From positions 1 through 36,078 of the forward strand of contig UQMI01000037.1 in the NCBI GenBank assembly GCA_900542045.1: a stretch of 36,078 nucleotides of DNA, given 5' to 3'. The notes beneath the pieces are model-generated. The model was not told the origin of the DNA, did no database searches, and was given only the letters and a program-made list of their open reading frames with translations. This stretch comes from an uncultured Blautia sp. GTDB taxonomy: Bacteria > Bacillota > Clostridia > Lachnospirales > Lachnospiraceae. Below are positions 16,323 to 25,068 of this stretch, one piece after another; positions within the stretch are counted from its first letter, which is position 1, and the number at the start of each line of letters is the position of its first letter. The position numbers and the translations under genes were made by a program.

Positions 16323-17423
16323 ATGGGAACGCATGTGCACGGCGGTGATATTTACCGCCATAGAAATGTAATGGATTTTTCAGCCAACTGCAATCCTCTG
16401 GGAACACCTGAGGGAGTTAAGAAGGCTGTGCGGGAAAGCGCAGAGAAGCTGGCCAACTATCCCCAGGTGGGATACGAACCGCTGCGGAAAGCCATCGGAG
16501 ATTATGAAGGTGTCCGCCCTTCTCAGGTGATCTGCGGAAACGGAGCGGCGGAGCTGATCTTTTCTCTGTGCCGGGCCCTGAAGCCCGGAAAAGCGCTGCT
16601 GCCGGCGCCTACTTTTGCAGAATATCAGCAGGCACTGGAAAGTGTGGGCTGCCAGGTGGAGCATTATTTCCTGAAAGAAGAGAAGGGATTTGTTCTGGAA
16701 GAAGACTTTTTGACACGGATGACGGGGGAAACAGATATTCTGTTCCTGTGCAATCCCAATAATCCCACAGGCGTGCTCACAGAGCGGGAGTTTCTGCTCC
16801 GAGTTCTGGAGATCTGCAGAAAAAAAAATATTTTTCTGGCAGTGGACGAGTGTTTTCTGGATTTTATAGAGGAGCCGGAGAAGTATACGCTGAAAGAATT
16901 CCTGGATGCGAACCAGAATCTGTTTCTGCTGAAAGCATTTACCAAGCGGTACGCCATGGCAGGCGTCAGACTGGGCTACGGCCTGTGCGCCAACGAATCG
17001 CTTCTGGAAAATATGGGAGCAGTAAACCAGCCCTGGAACCTGTCGGTGATCGCCCAGGAGGCAGGTGTGGCAGCTCTGGGGGAAACGGAATACGTGGAGG
17101 CGGGACGCTGGCTGATCTTTCAGGAACGGGCCTATCTGAAGCAGGCACTGAAGGAGCTGGGCCTTCGGGTATATGCGTCTCTGGCCAATTATATTTTTTT
17201 CCGTGGACCGAAGAACCTGTGGGAAACCTGTCTGGAAGGCGGGATCCTGATCCGGGACTGTAGCAATTATCCGGGACTGCAGAAAGGCTACTTCCGGGTG
17301 GCTGTACGCACCCATGAAGAAAATGAAAAACTGGTGCAGGTACTGAAAAACGTTCTGGAAAAGACAGAAGAGCAGGAACCGGGAAATACACACCCGGCAG
17401 AAGATACGCAGACACCGGAATAG
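16323..17423 (+). CDS. cobD: L-threonine-O-3-phosphate decarboxylase
   Basis: PLP enzyme of the class I aminotransferase fold that makes (R)-1-amino-2-propanol phosphate for the nucleotide loop. It starts [24 protein letters not shown], a CobD hallmark, has [13 protein letters not shown] and the PLP-lysine segment [19 protein letters not shown]. There are 366 residues with a short polar tail rich in Glu and Thr. GAAGGAGACGG precedes the ATG. It sits between cbiB and cbiP, 23 bp before the latter. Confidence 0.94.
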   Translation: MGTHVHGGDIYRHRNVMDFSANCNPLGTPEGVKKAVRESAEKLANYPQVGYEPLRKAIGDYEGVRPSQVICGNGAAELIFSLCRALKPGKALLPAPTFAEYQQALESVGCQVEHYFLKEEKGFVLEEDFLTRMTGETDILFLCNPNNPTGVLTEREFLLRVLEICRKKNIFLAVDECFLDFIEEPEKYTLKEFLDANQNLFLLKAFTKRYAMAGVRLGYGLCANESLLENMGAVNQPWNLSVIAQEAGVAALGETEYVEAGRWLIFQERAYLKQALKELGLRVYASLANYIFFRGPKNLWETCLEGGILIRDCSNYPGLQKGYFRVAVRTHEENEKLVQVLKNVLEKTEEQEPGNTHPAEDTQTPE

Positions 17424-17446
17424 AGAAAGAAAGGCAGGGAAGAAAA

Positions 17447-18955
17447 ATGGCAAAAGCGATCATGATACAGGGAACCATGTCCAACGCAGGCAAGAGTCTG
17501 CTTGCTGCCGGACTTTGCAGGATATTCCGGCAGGATGGTTACCGTGTGGCTCCTTTTAAATCGCAGAATATGGCACTGAATTCTTTTATCACAAAAGAAG
17601 GTCTGGAAATGGGACGGGCTCAGGTCATGCAGGCGGAAGCTGCAGGTATTGCACCATCGGTCCGTATGAATCCCATTTTACTGAAACCCACCAACGATGT
17701 GGGTTCCCAGGTGATCGTCAACGGGGAAGTCATCGGCACCATGAGTGCCAGAGATTATTTTCAGTATAAGAAGCAGCTGCGGCCGGAGGTAATGAAGGCG
17801 TACAATTCTCTGGCAGAAGAATATGATATCATTGTCATCGAAGGAGCCGGAAGTCCGGCGGAGATCAATCTGAAACAGGAAGACATCGTGAATATGGGAA
17901 TGGCCAAAGCGGCAAAGGCACCGGTGCTCCTGGTGGGAGACATTGACCGGGGCGGAGTGTTTGCCCAGCTCATCGGCACAGTGATCCTGCTGGAGGAAGA
18001 AGAACGGCAGATGGTAAAGGGGCTGATCATCAACAAATTCCGGGGAGATAAGACCATTCTGGATCCCGGCGTGGAGATGCTGGAAGAAAAATCCGGAATC
18101 CCGGTGGTGGGAGTGGCTCCCTACATGGATATCCAGGTGGAAGACGAAGACAGTCTGACGGAGCGGTTCGAGGGACACCAGGAGGCGGGCCTCATTGATT
18201 TTGCAGTGGTGCGTCTGCCCCGGATTTCCAACTTTACAGATTTCAATCCCCTGGAAAGCATTCCGGGTGTATCTCTCCGTTACGTGAAGCATCCTGGAGA
18301 ACTGGGGAATCCGGACATGATTTTCCTGCCGGGAACCAAAAACACCATGGAGGATCTTCTGTGGATGCGCCAGAGCGGCATGGAAGCAGCCATCCTGAAA
18401 GCAGCTTCCCACGGAACTCCGATCTTCGGCATCTGCGGCGGCTACCAGATGCTGGGAAATACGCTGTCGGATCCCCACCATGTAGAAGCCGGCGGTGAGA
18501 TCAAAGGCATGGGACTGCTGCCCATGGATACGGTATTCAGTCCCCAGAAGACCAGAACCCGGGTTACCGGCAGGATCCAGAAACTTCCGGGACTGCTTTC
18601 CAATCTGGAAGGGACCGAAGTGGAAGGCTATGAGATCCATATGGGAGAGAGCGTACCTTCCGGAGAAGTACAGGCCACCACGGAGATCACAGATGGAGTA
18701 TCTGGTGTGACTAAGATGGATGGACTGAGCGTGGAAAATGTCTACGGCACCTATGTCCACGGATTTCTGGACCGGGAAGAAGTCTCCAAAGGAATCGTGG
18801 AAGCCATCGGACGGAAAAAAGGCATCGATGTAACTGAAATGACCAGTGTGGATTTTGCGGCGTTTAAAGAGACCCAGTATGATATTCTGGCTGCAGAGCT
18901 GCGGAAACACCTGGATATGAAAAAGATTTACGAAATTCTGGAAGCGGGAATTTAG
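17447..18955 (+). CDS. cbiP: Cobyric acid synthase
   Basis: Glutamine-dependent amidation of side chains b, d, e and g (CbiP/CobQ). The N-terminal ATPase domain starts [23 protein letters not shown] with [12 protein letters not shown] and the [13 protein letters not shown] and [13 protein letters not shown] motifs. The C-terminal glutamine amidotransferase-like domain has its Cys in [12 protein letters not shown] and the late His in YEIHMGES and YVHGFLD. The 502 residues are typical. It ends 13 bp before cbiC. Confidence 0.95.
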   Translation: MAKAIMIQGTMSNAGKSLLAAGLCRIFRQDGYRVAPFKSQNMALNSFITKEGLEMGRAQVMQAEAAGIAPSVRMNPILLKPTNDVGSQVIVNGEVIGTMSARDYFQYKKQLRPEVMKAYNSLAEEYDIIVIEGAGSPAEINLKQEDIVNMGMAKAAKAPVLLVGDIDRGGVFAQLIGTVILLEEEERQMVKGLIINKFRGDKTILDPGVEMLEEKSGIPVVGVAPYMDIQVEDEDSLTERFEGHQEAGLIDFAVVRLPRISNFTDFNPLESIPGVSLRYVKHPGELGNPDMIFLPGTKNTMEDLLWMRQSGMEAAILKAASHGTPIFGICGGYQMLGNTLSDPHHVEAGGEIKGMGLLPMDTVFSPQKTRTRVTGRIQKLPGLLSNLEGTEVEGYEIHMGESVPSGEVQATTEITDGVSGVTKMDGLSVENVYGTYVHGFLDREEVSKGIVEAIGRKKGIDVTEMTSVDFAAFKETQYDILAAELRKHLDMKKIYEILEAGI

Positions 18956-18968
18956 AAAGGAGAAGCAG

Positions 18969-19610
18969 GTGAAAGTAGAACTGGAGAACGTAAAGCCAAG
19001 GGAAATAGAGACCAGAAGTTTTGAGATCATCACAGAAGAACTGAGGGACACTCCTCTGGTGCCGGGCACAGAGCTGATTGTAAAGCGCTGTATCCATACC
19101 AGCGCGGATTTTGATTATGCCAAAAATCTCTGCTTTTCTCCGGATGCGGTGGACAAGGCCATTGCTGCCATCAAGGCAGGCGCCTGTATTGTCACAGACA
19201 CCCAGATGGCAAAGGCGGGAATCAATAAACGGGCGCTTTCCCGGTACGGCGGAGAGGTGTACTGCTTTATGTCAGATGAAGATGTGGCAAAAATAGCTGC
19301 AGAGCAGGGCACCACCAGGGCCACAGCCAGCATGGACAAGGCGGCCTCTCTGGATCAGAAGCTGATCTTTGCCATCGGCAATGCCCCCACCGCTCTGGTG
19401 CGTCTGTATGAACTGATCAAAGACGGAAAGCTGAATCCGGAACTGATCATCGGTGTTCCGGTGGGATTTGTCAATGTGGTTCAGTCCAAGGAGCTGATCA
19501 TGGAGACAGATGTGCCGTACATAGTGGCCAGAGGCCGCAAGGGAGGCAGCAATATAGCTGCCTGCATCTGCAATGCGCTGCTGTATATGATCGATAATAA
19601 GAGAGACTGA
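18969..19610 (+). CDS. cbiC: Cobalt-precorrin-8X methylmutase
   Basis: Moves the C11 methyl group to C12, giving cobyrinate. It has the CbiC/CobH motifs IETRSFEIITEEL, VKRCIHTSADFDYA (with the catalytic His), DTQMAKAGINK, AIGNAPTAL and VIGVPVGFVNVVQSK. The 213 residues are normal. It starts with GTG; AAAGGAGAAGCAG is in good position. Last clear cobalamin gene of the operon. The enzymes cbiK/cbiX, cobU, cobS and cobT are not in this window. Confidence 0.94.
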   Translation: MKVELENVKPREIETRSFEIITEELRDTPLVPGTELIVKRCIHTSADFDYAKNLCFSPDAVDKAIAAIKAGACIVTDTQMAKAGINKRALSRYGGEVYCFMSDEDVAKIAAEQGTTRATASMDKAASLDQKLIFAIGNAPTALVRLYELIKDGKLNPELIIGVPVGFVNVVQSKELIMETDVPYIVARGRKGGSNIAACICNALLYMIDNKRD

Positions 19611-19657
19611 AATCCGGGAAAGATACCGGAGATTTAGAGAACCAGGAGGAGAGGCAA

Positions 19658-20164
19658 ATGAGTTTTCATGAAGTTGATATTGCTGCTTTGGAATTTAATC
19701 CTTTTGAGCAGATCGGCAGGCAGTGGATGCTGATCACTGCCGGTGACGGGGAAAAATCCAATACCATGACTGCCAGCTGGGGCGGCGTGGGCATTATGTG
19801 GGGCAAACCGGTGGCAACTGTATATATTCGCCCCCAGAGATACACGAAAGAATTTGTGGACCAAAATGAATATTTTACCATTTCTTTCCTGCCAGAGGAG
19901 TACCGCAAGGCGTTAAGCGTATGCGGCTCGGTTTCCGGTAAAAATGTTCCGGATAAATGGCAGGAAGCGGGCCTTCACCCGTTTCCGGTAGACGGGACCA
20001 CGGCAGTGGAAGAGGCGGAAGAAATCTATGTCTGCAGAAAGCTGTATGCCCAGGAGATGGAACCTTCCTGTTTTCTGGACAGAGAATGTGATACCAAATG
20101 GTATCCGGAGAAAGATTATCATACCATGTATATGGCAGAAATCGTGAAAGTACTGAAAAAATAA
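19658..20164 (+). CDS. Flavin reductase-like FMN-binding protein
   Basis: A 168-residue split-barrel protein of the flavin reductase-like family. TAGDGEKSNTMTASWGGVGIMWGKPVATVYIRPQRYT is the flavin/substrate region, followed by YFTISFLPEEYRKALSVCGSVSGK. AGGAGGAGAGGC precedes the ATG. It follows cbiC by 47 bp on the same strand with no terminator that I can see, so it is probably the last gene of the cbi transcript. A role in reducing the corrinoid cobalt before adenosylation is possible from context only; many such proteins occur as general FMN enzymes. Confidence 0.85.
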   Translation: MSFHEVDIAALEFNPFEQIGRQWMLITAGDGEKSNTMTASWGGVGIMWGKPVATVYIRPQRYTKEFVDQNEYFTISFLPEEYRKALSVCGSVSGKNVPDKWQEAGLHPFPVDGTTAVEEAEEIYVCRKLYAQEMEPSCFLDRECDTKWYPEKDYHTMYMAEIVKVLKK

Positions 20165-20261
20165 GGCTGACGGAGCTGTTTCTACACAAATGCGCGTTCA
20201 TCTGTGGGGGAACGGCTTTGTCAAATATGAATGTATTCCCAGAGACAGAAGGGAGAATCCT

Positions 20262-20894
20262 ATGAAACGAAAGATCCGGCCTGCGGAAGAAGAGATTGGA
20301 AATGTTAGCTTCCTTTTCCTGTTTGTTATTTTATGGTATTCGGGATTGGCAGCATCTATTATGGCTTCTGGTTTCTATATTACCCAGCTTTTATTCCTAG
20401 CCGCCGGTCTGCTTCCGATCCATACAGCGGTCACGATGATTCGGCGGGCGTTCTTTTACCGGAAACAGCGGGAAGATGCCATTGCCTACGGGCATTCCCA
20501 GCTGGGACGGATACAGAGTGTGCTGCGCCAGGATGTTCCGTATTATTCGGGAAAACACCATACGCTGCGCTATCACAGATACTATTATCTGGATGTGGAG
20601 CTCGTAGATCCGGCAACAGGGGTGACAAATATTATCCGCAGTCAGGGATACCGCAAACCGATCCACCGGTATCTGGCTGCGGATACTGTGCGTGTTTACA
20701 CAGACAGGAGCGGCTGGAAACATTATCTGGAAGAGTTTCAGTTTAAGGCCCACAGAAACGATCCCGGTGCCTTTGATGACAGACCCATGGAGTTTGATGA
20801 GACAGCTGCGGGAAACGGGCGCTTTGTACAGATTATTTTTGCTGTCATTGTGATACTGATGATCCTGAATATGTTCAGCGGATGGGGAAACTGA
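20262..20894 (+). CDS. Hypothetical membrane protein with three predicted TM helices
   Basis: 210 residues. Two close hydrophobic helices lie near the N-terminus (about 16-34 and 38-58). A soluble, basic middle part rich in His, Tyr and Arg follows (about 65-180), and one C-terminal helix is at about 186-205. The middle part has beta-strand-like runs (YYLDVELVDPATGV, HRYLAADTVRVYTD) resembling the DUF3592 type of small domain, but I do not claim the family. The ATG at 20262 has GAAGGGAG before it. It follows the flavin reductase-like gene by about 100 bp and may have its own promoter. Confidence 0.7.
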   Translation: MKRKIRPAEEEIGNVSFLFLFVILWYSGLAASIMASGFYITQLLFLAAGLLPIHTAVTMIRRAFFYRKQREDAIAYGHSQLGRIQSVLRQDVPYYSGKHHTLRYHRYYYLDVELVDPATGVTNIIRSQGYRKPIHRYLAADTVRVYTDRSGWKHYLEEFQFKAHRNDPGAFDDRPMEFDETAAGNGRFVQIIFAVIVILMILNMFSGWGN

Positions 20895-20999
20895 GAAGTG
20901 ATAACCGGGAAAGGAGTATGTAAACTGTGAAAGCTGCCGGCTGGGAATTTTTATAAACTGCTCTGGGTATGGAAGAGGAAGCGGAGAGAGGGAGCGGAA

Positions 21000-21500
21000 A
21001 TGAGAGAAATGCGGCTGCACAAAAGAGAGATCCGGGATCTCTCTGTGATAAAGGAAATTCTGGAAGAATGCCAGGTGTTAAGGCTTGGGCTTACAGACGA
21101 GGAAGGGATGTTCATCGTACCTGTGAATTATGGGTATGATCTGAATATACTGGAGACAGGTGCAAAACTGACCCTGTATATCCATGGATCCGGGGAAGGA
21201 AGAAAAGCGGATGCCCTTGCCGTCAGTTCCCGGGTGGCCATTGAGATGGACTGCCGCCATGAGATTATTACCGGTGACTATACGTGCAGTTATTCCTATG
21301 GATATCGCAGCATTATGGGAAGCGGGACAGCTGCACGGCTGGAATCAGAGAACGAGAAGCGTTATGCCCTTGAAAGGCTGGTGGCACACATGTCTCTGGA
21401 AGCAGAGCTGGAATTTCGCCAGGAAATGCTGGAGCGGACAGCAGTGTACCGGATTGACGTGGAGTATTTTACGGGAAAAGAGCGAATGAAGAAGCAGTAA
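21000..21500 (+). CDS. Pyridoxamine 5'-phosphate oxidase-family (NimA-like) FMN-binding protein
   Basis: 166 residues of split-barrel fold. The N-terminal helix and first strands read LSVIKEILEECQVLRLGLTDEEGMFIVPVNYGY; then LYIHGSGEGRKADAL and VAIEMDC, the usual pattern of small FMN-binding proteins related to 5-nitroimidazole reductases. GAGGGAGCGG lies before the ATG at 21000; a second in-frame ATG lies three codons on. The substrate cannot be told. It is the second flavin-binding split-barrel gene after the cbi operon. Confidence 0.85.
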   Translation: MREMRLHKREIRDLSVIKEILEECQVLRLGLTDEEGMFIVPVNYGYDLNILETGAKLTLYIHGSGEGRKADALAVSSRVAIEMDCRHEIITGDYTCSYSYGYRSIMGSGTAARLESENEKRYALERLVAHMSLEAELEFRQEMLERTAVYRIDVEYFTGKERMKKQ

Positions 21501-21576
21501 CCAGGAAATCAACAGTACTGTAAATTTGGATATGAAATAGGCTGTCTGGCAAAGGAAAGAAAGGTCTGGTGGCGCC

Positions 21577-22074
21577 ATGAAAAAGAAGGGACAAAGTGTT
21601 TCAGGAAAGTGGATCATGGCCATTGTCTGTATAATATTACTTCTTGCAGTGTTCTTCCGGATGCGGGATGTTGAGAATCGCCGGTACTCTGACCCGGTCC
21701 TGGATCTTGGGCAGGATTTCAGTCAGCGGACACTTTACAAATCTCCCGGCACAACAGATGCGATCACAGTAACCTGCACTCCTTCTGTGATCGAAAAGAC
21801 ACCGGAGACTCTTACAGTAGCAATAGAAAATCAGGGCGAGACGATTTCCTGGAGCAGTGTTCAGAAGATGCGGCTGGAAAAATGGATCGACGGAGACTGG
21901 TATGGCCCACAGCCGGATGATTCGGCTGATGCGGCTGAAATAGCCAATGTGCTGGATGAGGGAGCTTCGGAAACATATACCTACAAAATAAACCGGTTTT
22001 CTCCTTCGGGCAGATATCGGCTGCTGTATCTGTTTTCTACAGAATGGTGTTCGGTGGAGTTTACCGTAAAATAG
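21577..22074 (+). CDS. Membrane-anchored protein with a bacterial Ig-like domain
   Basis: 165 residues: one N-terminal transmembrane anchor (about 12-28) and an extracytoplasmic beta domain. The C-terminal pattern PETLTVAIENQGETISWSS...LEKWIDGDWYGP...GASETYTYKINRFSPSGRYRLLYLF is that of bacterial Ig-like domains near the cell surface (Big_14-like); I am not certain of the exact family. The frame starts at an ATG inside a region with a modest GGTGGC ribosome site. It has no obvious link to the neighbouring genes. Confidence 0.65.
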   Translation: MKKKGQSVSGKWIMAIVCIILLLAVFFRMRDVENRRYSDPVLDLGQDFSQRTLYKSPGTTDAITVTCTPSVIEKTPETLTVAIENQGETISWSSVQKMRLEKWIDGDWYGPQPDDSADAAEIANVLDEGASETYTYKINRFSPSGRYRLLYLFSTEWCSVEFTVK

Positions 22075-22187
22075 CCGGAGAAAGTTGTGGGGACGATCAG
22101 CCACAGGCAAAGATCCTGCAAGCCGGGGCTAATTCGGAAAGACTGGAAGATTGGAGTTTAATACGGGTGATAATCCAGGAATTGGGT

Positions 22188-22558
22188 ACAGTGCCGAACG
22201 AACCGGGTGCCAGAGGCATGTGAAAATGCGAAAACTGGCCACAGTGCCGAACCGGCAAGAGTCAGAAGACATGTGGAAATGTGAAAAATGGGCACAGTGC
22301 CGAACCGGCAGGGGACAGAAGGCATGTGAAAATGCAGGAAAAGGCCACAGTGCCGAATTGACTGGGGTCAAAAGGCATGTGAGAATGCGAAAAATGGCCA
22401 CAGTGCCGAACATTCCGGAAGATAAAAGCATGTGAAAAAACAAGAATGGGGCACAGTGCCGAACTGACTGGGAGATAAAGGCATGTGAAAATGCAGGAAA
22501 AGGCCACAGTGTCGAACTGACTGGGGTCAGAAGGCATGTGATGGGTTGTCTGCAAACA
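22188..22558 (-). repeat. Tandem array B: seven contiguous 53-bp units with a hairpin in most units
   Basis: The motif ACAGTG(C/T)CGA starts at 22188, 22241, 22294, 22347, 22400, 22453 and 22506, exactly 53 bp apart. On the minus strand the unit begins TCGGCACTGTGG. On the plus strand, GGCATGTG, a 17-nt loop and CACAGTGCC form an 8-bp stem with one bulged G (first at 22215-22248). I see six such hairpins in the array, two with a weakened outer pair. The period is the same as array A, and an ungapped comparison of one minus-strand unit with an array A unit gives about 29 of 53 identities by eye. Open frames through it shift frame at each unit and are not genes. Confidence 0.95.
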
Positions 22559-22616
22559 TCATCCCAGGAGAGCAGGCTATACACTTAAGTGGATTAGAAA
22601 GAAAGCTTAAAACCAG

Positions 22617-22973
22617 ATGTCATTAAGTGTAAGAAATGTAATAAGGCTTCAATACCAGGAAATGGTATTGGGGTCTTTTTTACTGATGCCTGATCATGTG
22701 CATATGCTGGCAAGTATAGCGCCGAAGAACAGTGTATCATCATTTATGGGGTATTTGAAAGGGAAAAGTGCCCTGATGATGTTTGACAGGCACGCAAATT
22801 TAAAGTATACGTTTGGGAACCGTCATTTCTGGTCAGAAGGATATTATGTGAGTACAGTGGGATTAAATGAAGCCACGATAAAGAAGTATATACAAGATCA
22901 GGAAAAAGCAGATATCATGCAGGATGAACTCAGTGTGAAGAAATATGAGGCCCCTTTTAAGGCTCAAGGCTGA
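22617..22973 (+). pseudogene. tnpA: Truncated TnpA (HUH Y1-transposase), N-terminus lost
   Basis: The 118-residue frame keeps the HUH motif (DHVHML, His27 and His29), SSFMGYLKGKSALMMFDRHANLKY, NRHFWSEGYYVSTVG and the presumed catalytic Tyr91 in KKYIQDQE. Normal IS200-type TnpA is about 150 residues, and the strands before the HUH motif (usually containing a HIVF/KYRR segment) are absent. Residues 1-22 are not transposase-like and are encoded by the hairpin region. All catalytic residues remain but part of the fold is missing, so activity is unlikely. Confidence 0.8.
22644..22681 (+). terminator. Terminator-like hairpin inside the truncated tnpA frame
   Basis: A 14-bp stem with three G-U pairs (AGGCTTCAATACCA / TGGTATTGGGGTCT), a five-base GGAAA loop and a T-run. 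It sits at the point where transposase similarity begins. IS200-type elements carry a terminator-like hairpin ahead of tnpA, so it may be a left-end remnant brought next to the gene by deletion, or the terminator of a lost gene. Confidence 0.7.
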
Positions 22974-23244
22974 GTAGTACAAACGCCCCTTTAGAGCCTG
23001 CGTCCCGAGCCGCTCGTTTTACGGGTGGCGGCGACTTTTCAGGAGCCCAATATTATGAATTTTTTCCATTTTTCACAGAATCATCACAATCTGTTTCTGT
23101 TGGCGTTATATAATCTTCTTAAAACAGAAAGCGCAGAGCGTCAGAAAAAGCCGGTGCTTGGAACTGGCTTGCCGATGAAGGCCTGGTATAGAAGGGGCTG
23201 CGCTGCTGGTGGTTACTTGTATATAAGCAGAGAATGGAGAGAAA

Positions 23245-25011
23245 ATGTTCTGGAAAAAACACAAAAAGAAAGTGATTCTTGGCGCTTTGGTTCTTGTGGT
23301 GCTGGCGGCGGCAGTCCCCGTGATTATAGTGCAGGTGGGAAAACTGTTCACTGCTCAGGAGACGGTGGTGCGCACGGACTGGACCATGGATGTGGGCAAA
23401 GTTGTGGATCAGGATGAAGAGCTTCAGGTGGAGTATGCCCAGGCGGAACTGGGAGATGGCATTGATGCGCTGCAGCTGGTTCCCATGGATATCGAAGAGG
23501 AAGGTTTTACCTATTATGATGTTGAAGTGCAGGAGCGGCTGGATGCTGCACTGGAAAATCTGAAAAATGGTTCCATGAACTGGACAGCCACAACGCCGCT
23601 GATGGTGCTGAATCCCTATGGAACAGGGAGCAATGGTCTGTATGTGTATTTTGAGACAGATGCCAATACCCAGGTGACGTATACGGTCCATGTGGAGGAT
23701 GAGACGATTCCAGATTTTACGGATACTGCAGCAGACAGCAGCGGCGAGGAATATTCAAAAGTTCATGAATTTCAGATCATCGGACTGGTGCCGGGAATGA
23801 CCAATCAGGTCACCATGGAAATTTCCGGTTCCTGGGGGAATGTTCGGCAGTCAGTGTCTTTTACTGTGGATATGCCGGAAACCCAGTCTGGCTATGAGAC
23901 ACAACTGGAGATCGAAGAAGGGGATTCTCAGGAAGAACTGTCCGAAGGCCTTTACGCGCTGATGCGTGTAAATGGCTATCTGGGTTATGGTTATTTCTTT
24001 GATAATAGCGGTGTCTTACGTTATGAGATGATGCTGGAAGGATTCGGTATGGATCGGATTCTGGATTATGAAAATGATATTATCACCTGCGTTTCCGCCG
24101 GGAAGCTGGCACGGATTGATGGTCTGGGTCAGGTGAAACAGGTATATGATCTGGGAAATTATGAACTGCACCATGATATCGGGTTCGGCCAGAATGGAGA
24201 GCTGCTGGCACTGGCAGAGGATCCGGAGGGGGAGACAGTGGAGGATCTGGTACTCTCCATTGATCTGGAAACCGGAGAAGTGACGGAACTTCTGGATTTT
24301 ACCCAGGTGCTGCCGGATTATTTTGCTGACACCCGGCCGATTGCGCCCACAGATCCCATGTTCTGGCAGGCCGGCGAGTGGGACTGGATCCACCTGAACA
24401 GTCTTCAATATATGGCAGAGGATGACAGCCTTATCGTATCCTCCCGGGAGACTTCCACTATCATCAAAGTCAGGGACATTCATGGGGAAGTCCAGGTAGA
24501 CTGGCTGGCAGGAGATGAACGTTTCTGGGAAGACACCGCCTATGAGGAGTATTGCCTTGAACAGGAGGGGGATTTTGTACCCCAGTATGGGCAGCATTGT
24601 GTGGAATATCTGGAGGCCGGCGATGAGGAAGGCGTATATTCTCTGGCAGTTTTTAACAATAATTACTGGGCGCTCAGCAGCCGGGATGATTTTACCCTGG
24701 ATGTGGAGGACAGCGTGGGAACGGATCTGTACCAGAGCGGGGATGAGACAAGCCAGGTATATGTGTATCGCATCGATGAGAATCAGCGCACCTATGCGTT
24801 GGAATCTTCTTTTGATGTGCCTTATTCCAGCATTGTTTCCAATGGCTCCCGCTATGGAGAGGAGGAACACTGGATTGTCAACAGCGGCGTAGCGCAGGTG
24901 TTTGGGGAGTATGATGCACAGGGAAATCTGATCCGGGAATTTTCTTACGACTGTACCATGCAGAATTACCGGACATTTAAGTATGATTTTTCAGGTTTTT
25001 GGTTTGCCTGA
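23245..25011 (+). CDS. Arylsulfate sulfotransferase (ASST), membrane-anchored
   Basis: 588 residues. PAPS-independent enzyme that moves a sulfate group from one phenolic sulfate to another phenol through a sulfo-histidine intermediate. One transmembrane anchor (about 10-32) places it outside the membrane. An N-terminal beta-sandwich covers about 40-215, then the beta-propeller. His383, Arg401 and His451 fit the catalytic set known from E. coli AssT (His356, Arg374, His436): the His-Arg spacing of 18 is the same. His309/His310 may be the further conserved His. The segment around 372-410 (MFWQAGEWDWIHLNSL, SSRETSTI) is typical. GGAGAG precedes the ATG. No dsbL/dsbI-like partners are nearby. The 200 bp before it hold no supported gene. 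Confidence 0.88.
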   Translation: MFWKKHKKKVILGALVLVVLAAAVPVIIVQVGKLFTAQETVVRTDWTMDVGKVVDQDEELQVEYAQAELGDGIDALQLVPMDIEEEGFTYYDVEVQERLDAALENLKNGSMNWTATTPLMVLNPYGTGSNGLYVYFETDANTQVTYTVHVEDETIPDFTDTAADSSGEEYSKVHEFQIIGLVPGMTNQVTMEISGSWGNVRQSVSFTVDMPETQSGYETQLEIEEGDSQEELSEGLYALMRVNGYLGYGYFFDNSGVLRYEMMLEGFGMDRILDYENDIITCVSAGKLARIDGLGQVKQVYDLGNYELHHDIGFGQNGELLALAEDPEGETVEDLVLSIDLETGEVTELLDFTQVLPDYFADTRPIAPTDPMFWQAGEWDWIHLNSLQYMAEDDSLIVSSRETSTIIKVRDIHGEVQVDWLAGDERFWEDTAYEEYCLEQEGDFVPQYGQHCVEYLEAGDEEGVYSLAVFNNNYWALSSRDDFTLDVEDSVGTDLYQSGDETSQVYVYRIDENQRTYALESSFDVPYSSIVSNGSRYGEEEHWIVNSGVAQVFGEYDAQGNLIREFSYDCTMQNYRTFKYDFSGFWFA

Positions 25012-25031
25012 ACAGATTTCGGAACAGAGTT

Positions 25032-25062
25032 ATGAGCCAGGTCTTTGTGGGGCCTGGCTCAT
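25032..25062 (+). terminator. Terminator hairpin of the ASST gene
   Basis: ATGAGCCAGG and CCTGGCTCAT form a perfect 10-bp stem 20 bp after the ASST stop. No proper T-run follows; the group II intron begins seven bases beyond the stem, which suggests insertion at the terminator. Confidence 0.75.
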
Positions 25063-25068
25063 ATTATG

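Larger units (their letters stand above)
22581..23040 (+). mobile_element. Remnant of an IS200/IS605-type element
   Basis: Contains the 3' part of an HUH transposase gene and, 35 bp after its stop, a G+C-rich hairpin (GCCGCTCGT / ACGGGTGGC, 23009-23029) followed by GACTTTT, as expected for the subterminal hairpin of the right end. The left part is missing: the first third of the gene is replaced by a region with ACACTTAA (22581) / TTAAGTGT (22623) and a terminator-like hairpin. The outer limits are approximate. The stretch 22075-22187 before array B holds nothing I can support. Confidence 0.75.

Noticed and set aside
22129..22584. Minus-strand open frame through array B (151 codons)
   Set aside because: Same cause: a 53-bp repeat read with a frame shift in each unit. 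Similar peptides may be listed in databases as hypothetical proteins, but the structure shows a DNA repeat.
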